Source: Quercus robur
Taxonomy: Eukaryota > Streptophyta > Magnoliopsida > Fagales > Fagaceae
Assembly (NCBI RefSeq): GCF_932294415.1
Contig: NC_065538.1
Location: 24,515,957 to 24,579,956, forward strand
DNA: 64,000 nucleotides
Reading direction: 5' to 3'
Shown one piece after another: positions 35,101-48,247 of this stretch (within the stretch, counting starts at the first letter, position 1; each line of letters opens with the position of its first letter). Made by a program: the position numbers and the translations under genes. The notes under the pieces are model-generated. The model did no database searches and was not told the DNA's origin. It saw only the letters and a program-made list of their open reading frames with translations.

Positions 35101-36315
35101 TAGTCTTGGAGTTTAAATTCTATGTGAGAACCCAAAAAAAAAAAATAATAATAATAATAATAATAAGAAATAATTTTTAATAAATATTAAAAAATAAAAA
35201 ATAATGGGGGGTTGACTATTTGACTTTGCAAAAATTGAAAGTAAAAGATAACTTCATTGATGAGTGTGAGCTGTTTCAATTTTTTTTTTTTTTTTTTTGA
35301 GGAATGAGCTGTTTCAATTTTTATTTGTTTGTTTGTTTTATTTATTTTGAGATTTGATTTATACTACGTTAAGATCGCGCGTGGTCGTTTAACGTTTTTA
35401 GTTTACTTTTTTACCCCCTATTTTTTGGACCTTTTTACATTGTCCTGTTGTTTTGGTATCTGGGATTTGATGGGTTGTTTAGTCATTAAAGAGGTTTAGT
35501 TATAGGTTCAGCCGTTCAGGTTCAATTTGTTACAGATTAGGTTAAGGTTGGAATCCCCTGCGGCTAGAACTACAAATGTATAAAAATTTGACGAATAGGA
35601 GCACGCCACGCTTATAGTGAACATTCTAGGTTAGTTTTAAAAGTGCTTTGGGATATTGGTTGCTCTGTTCAGTGTAACGGAGACCAGTATTATTGAATAG
35701 TCTCTGTCAGGAATTTTATTTTATTTTATTTTATTTCCATTGATTTTATAGTTTTTTTTTTTTTTAATATGCACTTGAAAAAGAACTTGCAATAAATTAC
35801 AGTCACTACAAGAATTTAATCTAATCCAAAGTCTTTGAGCTGAATTTAGACAGCTTATCCTTACAAGGAAATAATTTCTATCTCAAATTAGAATGGTTTA
35901 CAAATGTTAGTTGTGAAATGTAATAAATGTAAATTACTTTTCTATTTTATAATAAACATTAGGGCATTTTCATTATCTTCTTTAAAAAAATGTGCATTTT
36001 ATCTATTTTACATTATCATTTTAAAAAAACACAACTTACATTTCATTCTTTATTTTGTAATACAATACACTAAAATAAGTACATTTTTTCTTTCTTCCAT
36101 ATAATTTTGTTTTATTATTTTCTTCATTTTGGAAGTGAGAGAGAGAATAAAGAGCCAGATCCATAATATAATGGGAGAAAAGGTGACAAGTAGATATTTT
36201 TGATAAGGTGGATGCACATCTTTTGTACCTAGTATAGTAAAGGAGGAAAAGAAATTAGCATCTTATCAAAAAAAAAGCATTAAACAGCAAGACTAGAGGA
36301 GGAAACTCTTATGTG
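35101..36315. other. Cyclin upstream region
   Basis: AT-rich, with T runs at 35281-35298 and 35752-35765. No gene. Confidence 0.4.
35512..35680. promoter_or_regulatory. Two AACGG cores upstream of cyclin
   Basis: CCGTT at 35512-35516 and AACGG at 35676-35680 match the core of the mitosis-specific activator element bound by three-repeat MYB factors in plant G2/M genes. Flanking bases fit the longer consensus only partly. Such pentamers also occur by chance. Confidence 0.25.
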
Positions 36316-36565
36316 AGTTCTAGTTAAGTCAACTAATAAAGACTCTGATAGTTGAATAAGAGATCTGGGTTCAATCCCTGCCTACAAAAAAAAATTGATT
36401 AACATCTTGATCTTTTTTTTAGTAAACAATAATACTTATTAAAATACACACGAAAATAATAATAGTGTTTTAAACTGGGTTTTAATACATTGAAGCGTCT
36501 TGATCTAGTAATAAAAAATTATCATTAAAAGCAAACATCATAAATTGAAACTTTCTCAAAAAATA
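36316..36565 (+). mobile_element. Au-like SINE, interrupted
   Basis: GTTCTAGTTAAGTCAACTAA, then TTGAATAAGAGATCTGGG, box B GGTTCAATCCC at 36368-36378, and CTGCCTACA form the tRNA-related head. The 3' body (GTCTTGATCTAGTAATAAA, ATTGAAACTTTCTC) follows after about 90 bases of unrelated AT-rich sequence. Related heads occur at 47873-47990 and 55175-55300. Confidence 0.6.
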
Positions 36566-37990
36566 AATGGGGAGGATACTCTTGTTTTAAATCTTTTTTT
36601 TTTTTTTTTTTTTTTTTTTGCTTACTCTACTTTCAAATCATTGTTATAAATATGATTCATTTGAATAAAAAAATATGATTAATTTAGACAAGACTAAATA
36701 AAAATAGAAAACAAAATAAACATCATAGAAGCTTCCATTCTTGGCATAAGTCCTAGGAAGTGGGAAATATGGGAAATCCGCAAATAAGGAAATGTCAAAA
36801 GCAATGACATTCTAATATTTCTATAATAATCAATCAATATACCATGAAGAATTGGAGTTAACATTTGCAATCACTTTTAGTACTATGTTTGCATTACTAG
36901 ATTGGCATGTAAAAAAGTCTTATTTGTTACAGCTTGCATCTTTATCTATGAATTCCAAATTTTGTGACATTATCATTAAAACATCGATTTGACATTATGT
37001 TATTTCTGCTTAATTGTTTTTGACGCCAAGATTTGAATAATAATAACACAAGGTTTCCCAAACCCAAGACAGTTTGGTACACATGATTTCATTTTGCAAT
37101 TCAAAATACAAATTTCAAAAATATTGCTTTTGAGAGAGAGAAGGAAACAACACTCCATTTTGGTTTGCACTAAAAAGTTTGGGAACAGGTTAAAAGACGA
37201 AAGAGCATAGCATACTGCATATACAAGGTGTTTGTTTATCAACATAATAATAAAAAAAAAATTAAAAAAAAAAAAAAAAAAAAAAAACCAACTAAGGTTC
37301 ACTTTTTATGTTCTCAATATCCCACACTATTTGTGGCATCCAGCATTGTTGTCACTGCAAACAATCATACCATAACCGCATTACTCAACCTTTAGTCACC
37401 AATGTTATCATTACAATCATTATCAGTTGCTGTTAATCTTAACTTTACTATGGTCTCCATCCTCCCATCTTTCTTACTCTCATATTAATAGTGTCTATTG
37501 TCTAGGGCACTGCACTATCAGCAGCACCCTACCTATTCAACTTGTTTCCAATATCTAAGTCCTTATCATCATTTTAACTTGGTAAATAATTATTTAAAAA
37601 TAAAAAACATTGTCAAAAAAAAAATAGTAATTTTTTTTATAAGATTAAGAGTCCATTTGAGAACAGCTTATTTAGCTAAAATTGAAAATTTTTTGCTAAA
37701 AATACTTTAAATAAAGCTAAAAGGTAACTGAAATAGTATAGTGGGACTCATGAATAGTATAAAAAAAATGTAATGGGCCCATGAATAATAGCAAAAATAA
37801 ACTGAATAGTAAAAAAAATGTGGCTTTTTAAGCTAGTGGCAAACACAACCTAATATTTGAAAGTTATTTTGGGAAATAACATTTTTTTTTTTAAATATCC
37901 TTAACATTGAACTAATCTCTTCAAGAGATTAGTTTCACATATCCAATCTAGAAAGATTGTATTCTCTAAAATACTTTTAAAATAATCTTA
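36566..37990. other. Gene-free AT-rich stretch
   Basis: T and A homopolymers at 36594-36619 and 37251-37286. Nothing else supported. Confidence 0.35.
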
Positions 37991-38017
37991 ATTAATAAAA
38001 TAATTTTTAAAAGAAAA

Positions 38018-38180
38018 GTGTTACGACTACAATATTTTCATAACAAATCTTAAGCAGTAAATTGTTATTGTTCTAACTTGAACTCACCACTGAAATAATT
38101 TTGTCACCCACTGTTAATAAATAGTAACAATCTATCACGTAAGATTTTTTGTAAAAATGTTTTTGACATAGTATTTCTCT
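38018..38180. mobile_element. Short MITE-like inverted repeat
   Basis: The left end (ACTACAATATTTTCATAACA, AATCTTAAGCAGTAAATTGT) matches the reverse complement of the right end (ACATTTTTACAAAAAATCTTA, GTGATAGATTGTTAC) imperfectly over about 50 bases. Borders uncertain. Confidence 0.4.
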
Positions 38181-39071
38181 TTTTAAAATAATATTATTAA
38201 ACAAAATGGACCCCATTTCTAGCAGTTACCACCATTTCTATCACCAACAAGTATATTGCCTATTTAGGTTATATGTTATAATTTGAGTATAATAAACTGA
38301 TATTAATGAGAAGTTTATATAAAAATAATATTATTCTAATGATAAATTGTCACCTTAAACAAGGGTTCGAGATGTTTGTTTATTGGTATCAGTATCCTCT
38401 ATGGTCCCATCAAAAAAAAAAAAAAAGGATCCTCTATGGTGTTTATTGTATGAAAAAAAAAAAAAGCTGCTACTTCTGCCATTGTATCACTCCACAGCTG
38501 CCACTCATTGCCATAAAAAGATAAAAACCACGACATGATTCTAATACGAACAGGATGTCACTCATGTGGGCTCGTCATGTGTAACCCAGGCTCTATCACT
38601 CAACGTTTTGCACTACTAGGTTTATGTGTAATGCATGATGACTCAGATCTTGTCCTGTTCAAAAACATTGGAGGTTATACATCATTTGAAAATTGAAACA
38701 AATCCTTATTACTCTTTTATTTCTACATTAAATACATGAAAACAATTCAGCATTTAAAAAAAAAAAAAAAAAACCGAGAGTGTTGTTCTTTAGTGGCATT
38801 GCTTGCTTTCCTTCCACTATTATTGAGGATGATATGAATAGGATGTTTTCATAGATTATTGATGTATTTTACTCTTGTTGAAATTTAGAAGAAAAAAAAA
38901 TTGACAATGATAGGAATAGGATTTTTTTGGAATCAAGAAACAAAAACATGTTTGACTAGACCTTATGAAATCTGTTGCTGGAATTTAGCAATCAAAATGG
39001 GAAACAGAAAACAATTTCATATAACAAACAAATCATTTAATAAAAGGTTTAGTTAGCTAAATAAATCTTGA
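38181..39071. other. Gene-free AT-rich stretch
   Basis: Only A homopolymers (38410, 38452, 38756) and AT-rich DNA. Confidence 0.35.
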
Positions 39072-39256
39072 ATAATGCTACAGCCACAAACTATTTTACA
39101 ACATTTTTACAAACTATTGATGTGGCAAATTCTTATTAGTTTTAATATAGGTCCACCACTAACATCACATTTATGTTTATCAATGATTATTTGAAAATTA
39201 ATAAAACCACATCAACAATTTGTAAAAATGTTGTAAAATGGTTTGTGTCTATAGTA
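39072..39256. mobile_element. MITE, about 185 bp, inverted ends about 45 bp
   Basis: The left end (CACAAACTATTTTACAACAT, TTTTACAAACTATTGATGTGG) matches the reverse complement of the right end (CACAAACCATTTTACAACAT, TTTTACAAATTGTTGATGTGG) with few mismatches. No clear target duplication. Confidence 0.65.
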
Positions 39257-39548
39257 TTACTCATAAATTTTTACTCTCTATTCAAAGAAAATGTCAATTT
39301 TCACTTTTTTTCTTTTTTTAAGAATGTCAATTTTAACTTAGCACTAATCTAACTTAAATAAAACTACGTGTATAACATTTTTACGATAAAGAGTGGCAAA
39401 TTATTAATAGTAGTTTAAAAAGTGACATTAATGATGGTCGTACGAGAACAAATTTCAATTAACAATTTGTCACTTACACTTTGTTGTGAAAGTAAAACCT
39501 TTGTATTAGTAGCAGTACTCATTTAACTTATATAAATCAACTCTTACA

Positions 39549-39840
39549 AAAATCATCTTTTCCAACCCATACAGGAATACAAATATGGCCATTGGCCACA
39601 TATGGGTTGCTTTATAAAACCAATTTGGTTAAATTTTTAATATTTGGGCCATACTATAATCCCAAATATGGCCATTGGCCATATTTAAAAATTTAACAAT
39701 ATTAATAATATTAAAATTTTTAATTTTTAATATTTTACAAAAATCATCTTTTCCAACCCAAATTTAACAATTTGGTTAAATTTTTAATATTTGGGCCATA
39801 CTATAATCCCAAATATGGCCATTGGCCACATACAGGAATA
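39549..39840 (+). repeat. Partial tandem duplication with ATATGGCCATTGGCCA motif
   Basis: ACAAAAATCATCTTTTCCAA and AATTTGGTTAAATTTTTAAT followed by TTTGGGCCATACTATAATCC occur twice (about 39549-39680 and 39734-39836). The motif AAATATGGCCATTGGCCA occurs three times. Confidence 0.75.
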
Positions 39841-42800
39841 CAAATACATTATTCATGTAATTGTTACAACAACCACTACTATAAATTTTAACCAAATTTT
39901 CATAAAACCAGAAGATCGGTTCAAAAGGGAGGGATGTGGAAACTGAAAATAGCAAAAACAAAGTCGAACTAACTCTTTTGAAATTTGAAAGCAAAGTATT
40001 TGAAATGAAAGGAGGGAATTTATTACAATTATTAACACGTGATCTAGCAGCTTTGTGAAAGATTAATGTCTATAACTAACTCTAAGCTTATCTGGACCCC
40101 CCACATGAAAAGGAAACAGTCCCTCTGCAAGTCAAGACTCAAGAGTCAAGAGTAAACCCTTTTTTTAAAAAACTTTGCCTTGCCAATAATTGAGTAATAA
40201 AATTTGTCATTTTCAGTTCAAGAATGTGGCCCCTCTTTCTTTGTATGTTCCTTTTCCTTCTTTTTTGTAGATCTGTATTTTATTTAGCCCAAAAAATATA
40301 TACAAGAATGTGGCAGTTTACTTGACTACTTTTATTTATGTATTTAAAAGAGAGTGAGTAAAGAGTGTGAGTGTGTGTATGTTCTATTCTATTAACTATT
40401 AACCCCTCCACAGTGGTATCATAGCAAAGACAAATTCAAAAAGATTATTATAAAGATGGATCAACCTCCCTCTAATTGTTTTCTGCTTCAAATAATAGAA
40501 GGAATATATATATATATATATATATAGTATTATATTATGCATCCATTTTTTAGATGCCATCTAAGTATCTAACCAATTTGAATTTTGTTTTTTAACGGAA
40601 ACATATTTGAAGTTTGAATTTCATGGCTTGATTACTTCATGTTGATGGGTCAAAACTCAAAACCTGCTGTCGGTAACTTAAAAAATGGAGGATCCTTTGC
40701 ATTGAGGATGACTGGCGTAGACAAAAAGTATTTGAAAAAATAAAAGCTATTCGTTTGGTACTTTCAAAGGTGGCCTTAGGATTTGAGGCGCCAAATCAAT
40801 TGTCCCCCATATAGATTCTTTAATAAATACTTCTTTCTCATCAAAAAAAAATTGTTTATTAAAAGTCGAAAAAAATTGTAGAGGGGATTATTATGATACT
40901 ATCACACTAGGACCAAAAGTGATAATTTTTATTTCTTTCACGTATTTTATTTTTGTCCATAAAAGATGTACATCATGAATGGTTTGTTTTTCCCCCCTTA
41001 ATAAAATAAGTGGTAATTTCATACGTATACACACAATACATAGGGTTAAGTTTTAGTCGAAAAAGGAAATCCTCACCCCCAAGTGTCGACTTGTCTATTA
41101 GAAGTTAAGAAGATGTGTTTGCATGAGGATTCCTAAAATTTTCAAATCAAATTTTGGATTTGGGTGCAATACACCTCCAAAGGTACTTCTTTTATCATTT
41201 TTAGATTTTATAAAAATATATAATAAAAAAAAAAAAAAAAGATCGAGGACGCAAGAATTACATGGTTTGACCTAATGGCTTACGACCACAAAAGAAACTC
41301 TTGGCAGCTACACTTTCATTATAATCTCAATTAATGTGTTGCATTGAAGCAAGATATATCTAAGTATTAGGCTTTAGAGTTAGGCATACATGATGAGTTG
41401 GGTCCCTTAGGCCAATACAAATAAACTCAATATCTTTAACAACCCCTTCTCAAAATCTACCGATCAAATATGTGTTCTGAATGGCAGGACCTGAAGATGA
41501 CGCAGACACTTTATCATTAAAAAAAATCGATATAAATGAGGCTACTGAACAATATGGTCTGTGATACTCAGCCAATTAAGATGATTGAGCATGCTCGATC
41601 ATAAGGAAAGCCAAAAACTTGGTAGAAAAGAAATATAAATGAGCACATTTAATGCATCCAAAATTTCCAAGATGCGTATGAGGTTTATCCAAATGCTATC
41701 CACAGTAGAAAATAATAAATTATAATGCACCTGTAGAGTGAGTGGCAGCAATAGTGAAAAAGAAAACCTTTATGTAGCAATTAATAGAAGCCATAACAAA
41801 ACCAATTAAGCTTGTGAAATTGGTTGTGGGCCTGCTTAAAGCTAATATAAAGGCCGAATTATCCATGAGTCCCAAATTGCTTTTTAAAGTTTGTAAATCA
41901 ATTGGAAAGTCACGCTGCCAATGTCCACACCAAGATTATTACCTTTACCAAAAGTTGAAGGCCCAATTTCACTTAGCCACCTAAATGTTCTAGCAGTGCC
42001 ACAGGGAACGAAAGAGACATCATCACTTGGCTAATGGGAGGCCGATCCATGAGGAGGAGAGCTTTCTGGGCAACGAAGATCGATATCTCTAAGTTAATGT
42101 TGTTGTTGATAAATGGTACGTGTTGCTTGATTTGATGGTTCTTGTCTTGCGGCTTAAACGAGAGTTCGTAGGAAAGGTTCGCTTATCTCTTGCCAGTCAC
42201 TTTAGTTGAGCTAGTTTTGTAGAAAGTCGCCAACTTAAACCCCAAATCTACACATATAAAGCTAGTTTTGAAACCCAAATTTAGATAAGAAGATGGCCAC
42301 AAAGAAAAGACTGTGTTATGGATTGCTGGAAAACACATAATTACAAACTAAGGCTAAGCATGTATGAGTTGAGTAATATAATTAGGTTTCTTGGACCAAT
42401 ACACATAAACCTAATATCTTTAACAGTCCTGAAATACCCATTGATCTGTTTTATGACTAAGTTTGCATAAGCTTTTACCTAAATTCTAATGATGCTAAGG
42501 TTGAGGGTGATTAGCAAGCAAGAGTCATGCACTCATATTTGACCTTGTTATTTTTGCATGGGAAACAATGCTATTGATAGATTTTCCCCTTTTGTATTTA
42601 TTAATATAAGGATACTAATTATAACACACACCCTGTTATATACTAATTTTTTGAACTGAAATTGTGAGTAGAAGACAATATTTTAAAACTAAAATTGTGT
42701 CTTCAACTCATAATTTCAATTAAAAAAAAAGTGTATAACTGGAGTATGTGAAACAAACACTACACATAGTGCCTCCCTCATGTTATATATGATTGAAAAT

Positions 42801-43842
42801 AATAAACTATCAATTTAAGGGACCCATAAACCTTCTTTGTAGGTGGCTACACCTTGTAGTTCCTAAGGAAGCTCCTTGTTAATGGGTTCAAGTTTCTTTG
42901 GAAGGAAAGAGTTCCAAGAGGTCGGTGAAAGCCTGGCTTTTAATGGCATGAAGATTTAATGATATATCAATCTCGCATAACAGAAAGAACCATCAATTCA
43001 TTTGTCCAGAGATAGCTGGCTTGGCTAACAGAAACTTAATAGGGTCTGCCTTGGTCACAAGTATTCGTGTATATGCCAATAAATAATGTCTAAATTAAAT
43101 TTATGTGTAGGTGCAAGATAATGTTTGTCCCAAAATATATATATATATATATATATATATTAGTGTGTATGTGAAAAGCTCTTTAGTGTTTTGAGTGTTT
43201 AACAAATTATAGTGAATAATACTTTAAAGTTCTGAATTTATAAAAAAGATGACAACAAATTGTAGAGTTTCTTTTATTCTTTTATTCTTTTTCTTTTTTT
43301 ATACCTAAAAGCTTCAAATTTCAATTTTAGTCTTATGAGATGTTTTCAACTTTTTTTTTTTTTTTTTTTTTTGCTAAATAAAAGATGTTTTCAACTTTAA
43401 AAAGGAGAAGTAACAGCTGGAAATTTATCAAACAAACTATATGTTTTTACAAAAGTGCATTAAAGGCCTTAAAGTTCTTTAGGGAGTAGTCTAGTAACAC
43501 ACTATACCATACATGCCCACAAAGTCAAAGCCCGTAAAGACCTTCCATCCCTCGGAGGCACATTGAAACAACCCACTATTTTTTTGGGTTCGGCTCTATG
43601 ACACTTTTATTAATAGCCAACAAAGCACAAAGAGACTCAAGGTGATGGCCTTGGGCCTCTACTAAGGGCCTGCCAAGGCAATAAAAGAGATGGGCAGAGA
43701 CTCAGACCAATTACAAAAAGTACATATGGACTGCCGAGTTAGAGTTACAAACCATTCAATCTAGTCATCTTCATCATGAGTGTGAAGTACCATCACAAAA
43801 TTATTGTGATCCTGTAAACTTATTATATTATCAAACTAAATG
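39841..43842. other. Gene-free stretch of about 4 kb
   Basis: It contains TA microsatellites (40506-40527, 43136-43160) and homopolymers. A minus-strand open stretch near 41960-42040 (DDVSFVPCGTARTFRW) has coding-like composition but no family I know, and stops on both sides. Confidence 0.4.
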
Positions 43843-43850
43843 CCCACTAT

Positions 43851-44910
43851 CAGGGGCGGCTCTACAGCCAGCCCAGGGGTTCAAATGAACCCCTGGCCTG
43901 GCCCAAAAAAAAATTATATATAAAGTTTTATTTTTTTTGACTTCTGAAATAAAATTTTGAACATTCCGACTCTAAATTTTGTTTAAACCCAATTAAAATA
44001 AATTTGAAATATGATCATTTTAATACTATTTTCATAATATTTTTACAATAAAGGTTAAGTGACAAGTTGTAATTGGTTTTTTATTTGAACCCATAATTGA
44101 TGTCACTTTTTTACATACCTTTAACAACTTGACACCTAGATTTTATTGCATAAATGTTGTGTCAGCAGCACTATTATTAAAATTGCTCATTTGTTAATAA
44201 ATAAACATTCTCTCTAGACTCTAGCTTACTTTATCTTTGATGGTAAAATAAAACTGTTTTTTCTTGCACTTTTCTTCTTCATCAGCAAAAAATTACACCA
44301 TACCAACTATTCTGTATTTAAATATATGATTCTTTTTTCATTCTCTCTTTTTCATTTCTATATTTTCTTTCTGTCTAATCAAGTAGTTTGATAAGTGTTC
44401 TACAGTTTTTTGAATTCAAAAAGTCTTTTAGTACTTGCCCAATTCCAAGAGAATGACCACTTGTGTGGTTAAAAATCCATACACTTCAAAAGCAAAATCT
44501 TATATCAGTTACTATTTTTTTTTCATAGTTTCACGTTTACTCCCATACCTCCGCTTGTATGTGTTACTACTCTTCTTTATCATATATTTTTATTTAATTG
44601 GTATTGCATATGATTATAATGAATTGTTATTAATTTGACAAATTTTATGATTATTTATTTAATTATATTTATTTATGCATTTAATTGTTGTTGTCTTACA
44701 TACTGATCTTTAAACTATTAATAATTTTTTTAGACTATTGTATAGTATAGTTGCATTGTATACTATTTAGAATATTATGTTAGATTATTGCATGTTATAT
44801 GAAAACTTTATATATAAAAAAAAAATTAACCATTTTATTTTTTACTCTCCACAACAAAATCCTAACTTAAGACATTAATGACCTAGAAAACAATCCTAGA
44901 GCCGCCACTG
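43851..44910. mobile_element. hAT-like MITE, 1060 bp, 8-bp TSD
   Basis: The ends are CAGGGGCGGCTCTA and, in reverse complement, CAGTGGCGGCTCTA (12 of 14 match). They are flanked by CCCACTAT (43843-43850) and GCCACTAT (44911-44918). Interior AT-rich without transposase. It lies 31 bases downstream of the end of the P450 remnant. Confidence 0.8.
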
Positions 44911-44941
44911 GCCACTATAGTGATACTAGTATCTTCTTGTC

Positions 44942-45985
44942 CTATGCATACAGCTCTAAGTTGGAATAGCACATAGCACGTAAAGGTGTTGATTTCTCCA
45001 AAACAATCCCAAGATTTTCTGAGGAGTTCAGCTCTGTTCCATTTGGCAATTTTCACTCCAAGAGATGCAACAATGAAGCCAACACATGCATTAACATTCT
45101 TTCACATAAATTCTCCAATATGATCGCATCACCCAAAAACCTCTCGGCTCTAAATTCAGAAGGATTGCTCCAAAAATCTGGGTCTCTGTGCATGGCCCAA
45201 ACATTTAAAAAAAAAAAAAAAACCCTTAGCATCTTTTGGCATAGTGTAACCACCCACATTGCAAGATTGTGTTGGGCAATGAGGAAGTAATAGTGGGCTG
45301 CTGGTTGCAATCTTAAAACAACATGCCAAGGTACTGAAATATTCCACTCCATTAAACAAACTGAAACAGGGTTTGGAACGGATTTAATAAGTTTGGTACT
45401 GGGAATTCCGGACAAAAATGTCTTATGCCCTTTTCACCCAAATTATATAGCCTTATGCCTCCCTTTCCAAACTAATTAGGGAAATGCTTCTCTTTTATAA
45501 CTCGATTTTCTCAAAATCAAGTTTAAAAAAATTTTAAAAAAAAATTCTAAAGTCCAATAGTGACGTTTTTAAGAACCTATAGTGACATTTTGTAACTCGA
45601 TTTCATGAAGATTGAGTTACAAAATGTCATTATAGGTCCTTAAAAACATCACTATAGGTTCTTAAAAACGTCATTATAGGGCTTAACTCAATTTTGAGAA
45701 AGTCGAGTTTTAAAAGAGAGACATTTTTCTAATTAGTTTGGAAATGGGGACATAAAGCTATATAGTTTGGGTGAAAATGACATAAGGCAATTTTGTCCTG
45801 AGAATTCCTCAATAGTATTGTTAACACCCACCATCCATTGTTAACACCCACCATCCTTGGTAATTCCTCAAGGAATTTTTTCATTACTTCTAGATTTAGC
45901 ATCATTTCTGCCGTCACCCACTCAACCATAGTTGATGTTGGGCCGATACCACCAATCACAATGTCCTTAGACATTCATTTTCATT
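44942..45985 (-). pseudogene. Cytochrome P450 (CYP76-like) pseudogene
   Basis: On the minus strand the remnant starts near 45974 with the I-helix region KDIVIGGIGPTSTMVEW (the usual AGTDTT motif is altered) and AEMMLNLEVMKKFLEEL. It continues after a MITE (45410-45798) with a frameshifted K-helix area (RLQPA, SPLLLPH), then GGYTMPKDAKG, NVWAMHRDPDFWSNPSEF and ERFLGD. The heme-binding loop with its cysteine, normally about 10 residues later, is missing: ERFLGD goes straight to LASLLHLLE. A TGA stop replaces the Trp of the next motif, followed by KLPNGTELNSSENLGIVLEK and STPLRAM. It ends at TAG 44942-44944. The first exon is absent. It cannot make an active enzyme. The order and motifs fit CYP76-type monoxygenases. 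Confidence 0.85.
45410..45798. mobile_element. MULE-like MITE inside the P450 pseudogene, 389 bp
   Basis: Ends of about 70 bases match as inverted repeats: GGACAAAAATGTCTTATGCC and, in reverse complement, GGACAAAATTGCCTTATGTC, with TTTCCAAACTAATTAG further in. TGGGAATTCC (45400-45409) and TGAGAATTCC (45799-45808) form a 9-10 base target duplication. The centre is palindromic around repeats of CTATAGGTTCTTAAAAACGTC. Confidence 0.8.
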
Positions 45986-46822
45986 TTATATTAACTTTTT
46001 TTATAAGTTATTTTGAATTAACTTAAAAGTGTCAATGTTTTATTATTATTATTATTATTTTTATCTTAAGTTTCATTCCAAACAATCAAAGACAAAGAGT
46101 GAGTTCATTGCAAAAGACCTTATTTATTTATATATATATAGCATTGTAAATGTTTTTTTTTTAAATAAAAAAGTAACACATAAAATTTGGCACATAATAT
46201 GTTAAATTTTATTTATTTTTACTTGAATACATTGGGAGAGTTAAAGGTTATTTTCAATAATAATAAAAAATTGAGTTTGGAATTTATTAAAAGAGTTTAG
46301 AATATTATTGAAAAATTGGAATATAATTTGTTTAAAAGAACCTTAACAAAGGGGTGACCTTGGGTGGGTAAGGCAGGCAATTGCCCCGCCCCCTACACTC
46401 TTAAAACATATCAGTATATTTATTTGGGCTAAACATGCAAAAATACCCCCATGGGTTAGGGTTAGTTGCTAAAACACCTTATGAGATTTCAATTCTTTTT
46501 TATAAGTCCCTAAGGTTTTCATATTCACAAAATTGACTCATGTGACTAACTTTTGTTAGTTCTTATGGACAAAAAAAATTACCCAACTATCACGTGAGCA
46601 GTAACACAAATCAGTTGATAAGTCTTCTTAATAAGGTTACATGATGATCATGTGAATGTTTTGTTCATAAAAGCTAACAAAAGTTAATCACAGTGGTCAA
46701 TTTAACGGATATGAAAACTTCATAGAGTTGTAAGAAAGAGTTGATACCCCAAGGCTGTTTCTACATCTTAGCCTATTTATTTTGCTTGTATTAGTTCAGA
46801 CTGTGTTTGATTCAATGTGCTT
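45986..46822. other. Gene-free stretch
   Basis: AT-rich, with (ATT)n at 46039-46060. A decayed hAT-like phrase at 46350-46390 (GGGTGACCTTGGGTGGGTAA). No gene. Confidence 0.35.
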
Positions 46823-46963
46823 ACCATGATATCTGACATGTAATTAAACTACTGTGAAAAAAAAAATTAGAGATTAGAAGATACTCTTATTTAGTAGGGT
46901 TTGTTGAAACTGATTCCTAAGTTTTTTTTCACAGTAGTTTAATTACATGTCAGATATCATGGT
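46823..46963. repeat. Perfect 42-bp inverted repeat, 57-nt loop
   Basis: 46823-46864 equals the reverse complement of 46922-46963 with no mismatch. The loop carries ATTTAGTAGGGTTTGTTG, and a similar ATTTGGTAGGATTTGTTG follows the right arm at about 46978. Confidence 0.9.
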
Positions 46964-48244
46964 TGGAACATACTATCATTTGGTAGGATTTGTTGGATCA
47001 AATTGTTTTTGATTCTCAGATTGCCTCACACCGTGGTTACTCAGCTTATGGAGTACAACATATTGCACTTTGCAAATCTTGCAGCAATTTCATCTTCCCC
47101 ATGTCATAAATCCCCTAAAACAGTAGTTTGTTTCTGGCTAACCATAGGGGCAATAACTAGGAACAAAAGCCAGCCATTGATGTCTGTGACTGATAAGATA
47201 CGATGAAGAAAAGAACAAAATGAGATTACTTTTTTTTTTTTTTTTGGTAATCAAAAAAACAAAGGAAGGATCTTTAGAGATTACTACATATACGTGGGGC
47301 CAAACAATTGATGTTCTGCGTTTCATGCTCGAGACGTGGGGCCAAATTAAGATAAGACACTAACTGCTACCTTGTTCTTTGTAAAATATAAAAAATAAAA
47401 TCTTCTACCTTGATCAAAGAGTAGGGTACTGGAATGGATACTTTGAAAGTAAAATGATAGGATAGTCTATCTTCTCACGTGATTATAAATCCTACTAATT
47501 AATTTTGAATGGGTTCCACGTTTTAATTTAAGAGAGTATATAAATAAATAAAAAGATTATATTACTTTTTATATTTTATTTTATACTCTATTAATTACGG
47601 CATTTTTTACATCTAATATATATATATATTTTTTTTTTTCATTGTAAACTTTTGATTATTTTATAATAAAAGTAAAAAAGAATACATGTCAAATTATTAT
47701 TAGTGAAGCATAAAGTGAAACATAAGAAATGAGACAGATAATTTATATTTTAAAAATATCATGTCTTTGTACTTCAAAATACCTTGGTAATTTTCCATTT
47801 CTAATATTGCTAATGTCTTTGCTATTTGAGTTCCAAGTTTTTAATTCAAACTTAAGATCCGCAATTGGATTCCAATTAGTTTAATTGATTTTTGTAGTCG
47901 AATAAGAGATCTAATGTTCGAGACCTGATGATAGAAAACAATCATAATAAAATAGATACCATAAATTTAAATTATATCGTATCTATCAAAGAAATATATA
48001 AGACCTTCAAACTTTTGTAATTTATATTTTTAGTTTTATTTCTTAGATCACCAATGGCATTCTTGATATAATACCTTAAGGTATTTTTTTTATTATATTA
48101 ATAATCTTTTTTGAATTAATTTTGTATTTAATATTTTTTTCATAATCTTTCCCCCTTCCTAAAACTAAAATCCTAGATTTGCCAATAAGTGTAGATAACC
48201 AAGTTTGCAACTAGTAACAAATTTTGGTGTTGAGTTATAGTGGC
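46964..48244. other. Gene-free stretch with a decayed SINE
   Basis: A SINE-like head at about 47873-47930 (TTGTAGTCGAATAAGAGATC, AATGTTCGAGACC). No supported gene. Confidence 0.35.
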
Positions 48245-48247
48245 TAA

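Noticed and set aside
35512-35680. Firm claim of mitosis-specific activator elements
   Set aside because: Only the five-base core matches; kept as a low-confidence note.
41955-42045. Minus-strand stretch with coding-like composition
   Set aside because: Stops on both sides and no recognised family; too short to call.
47003-47206. 67-codon plus-strand frame
   Set aside because: No known motif, no splice context, and an ordinary length for chance in this composition.
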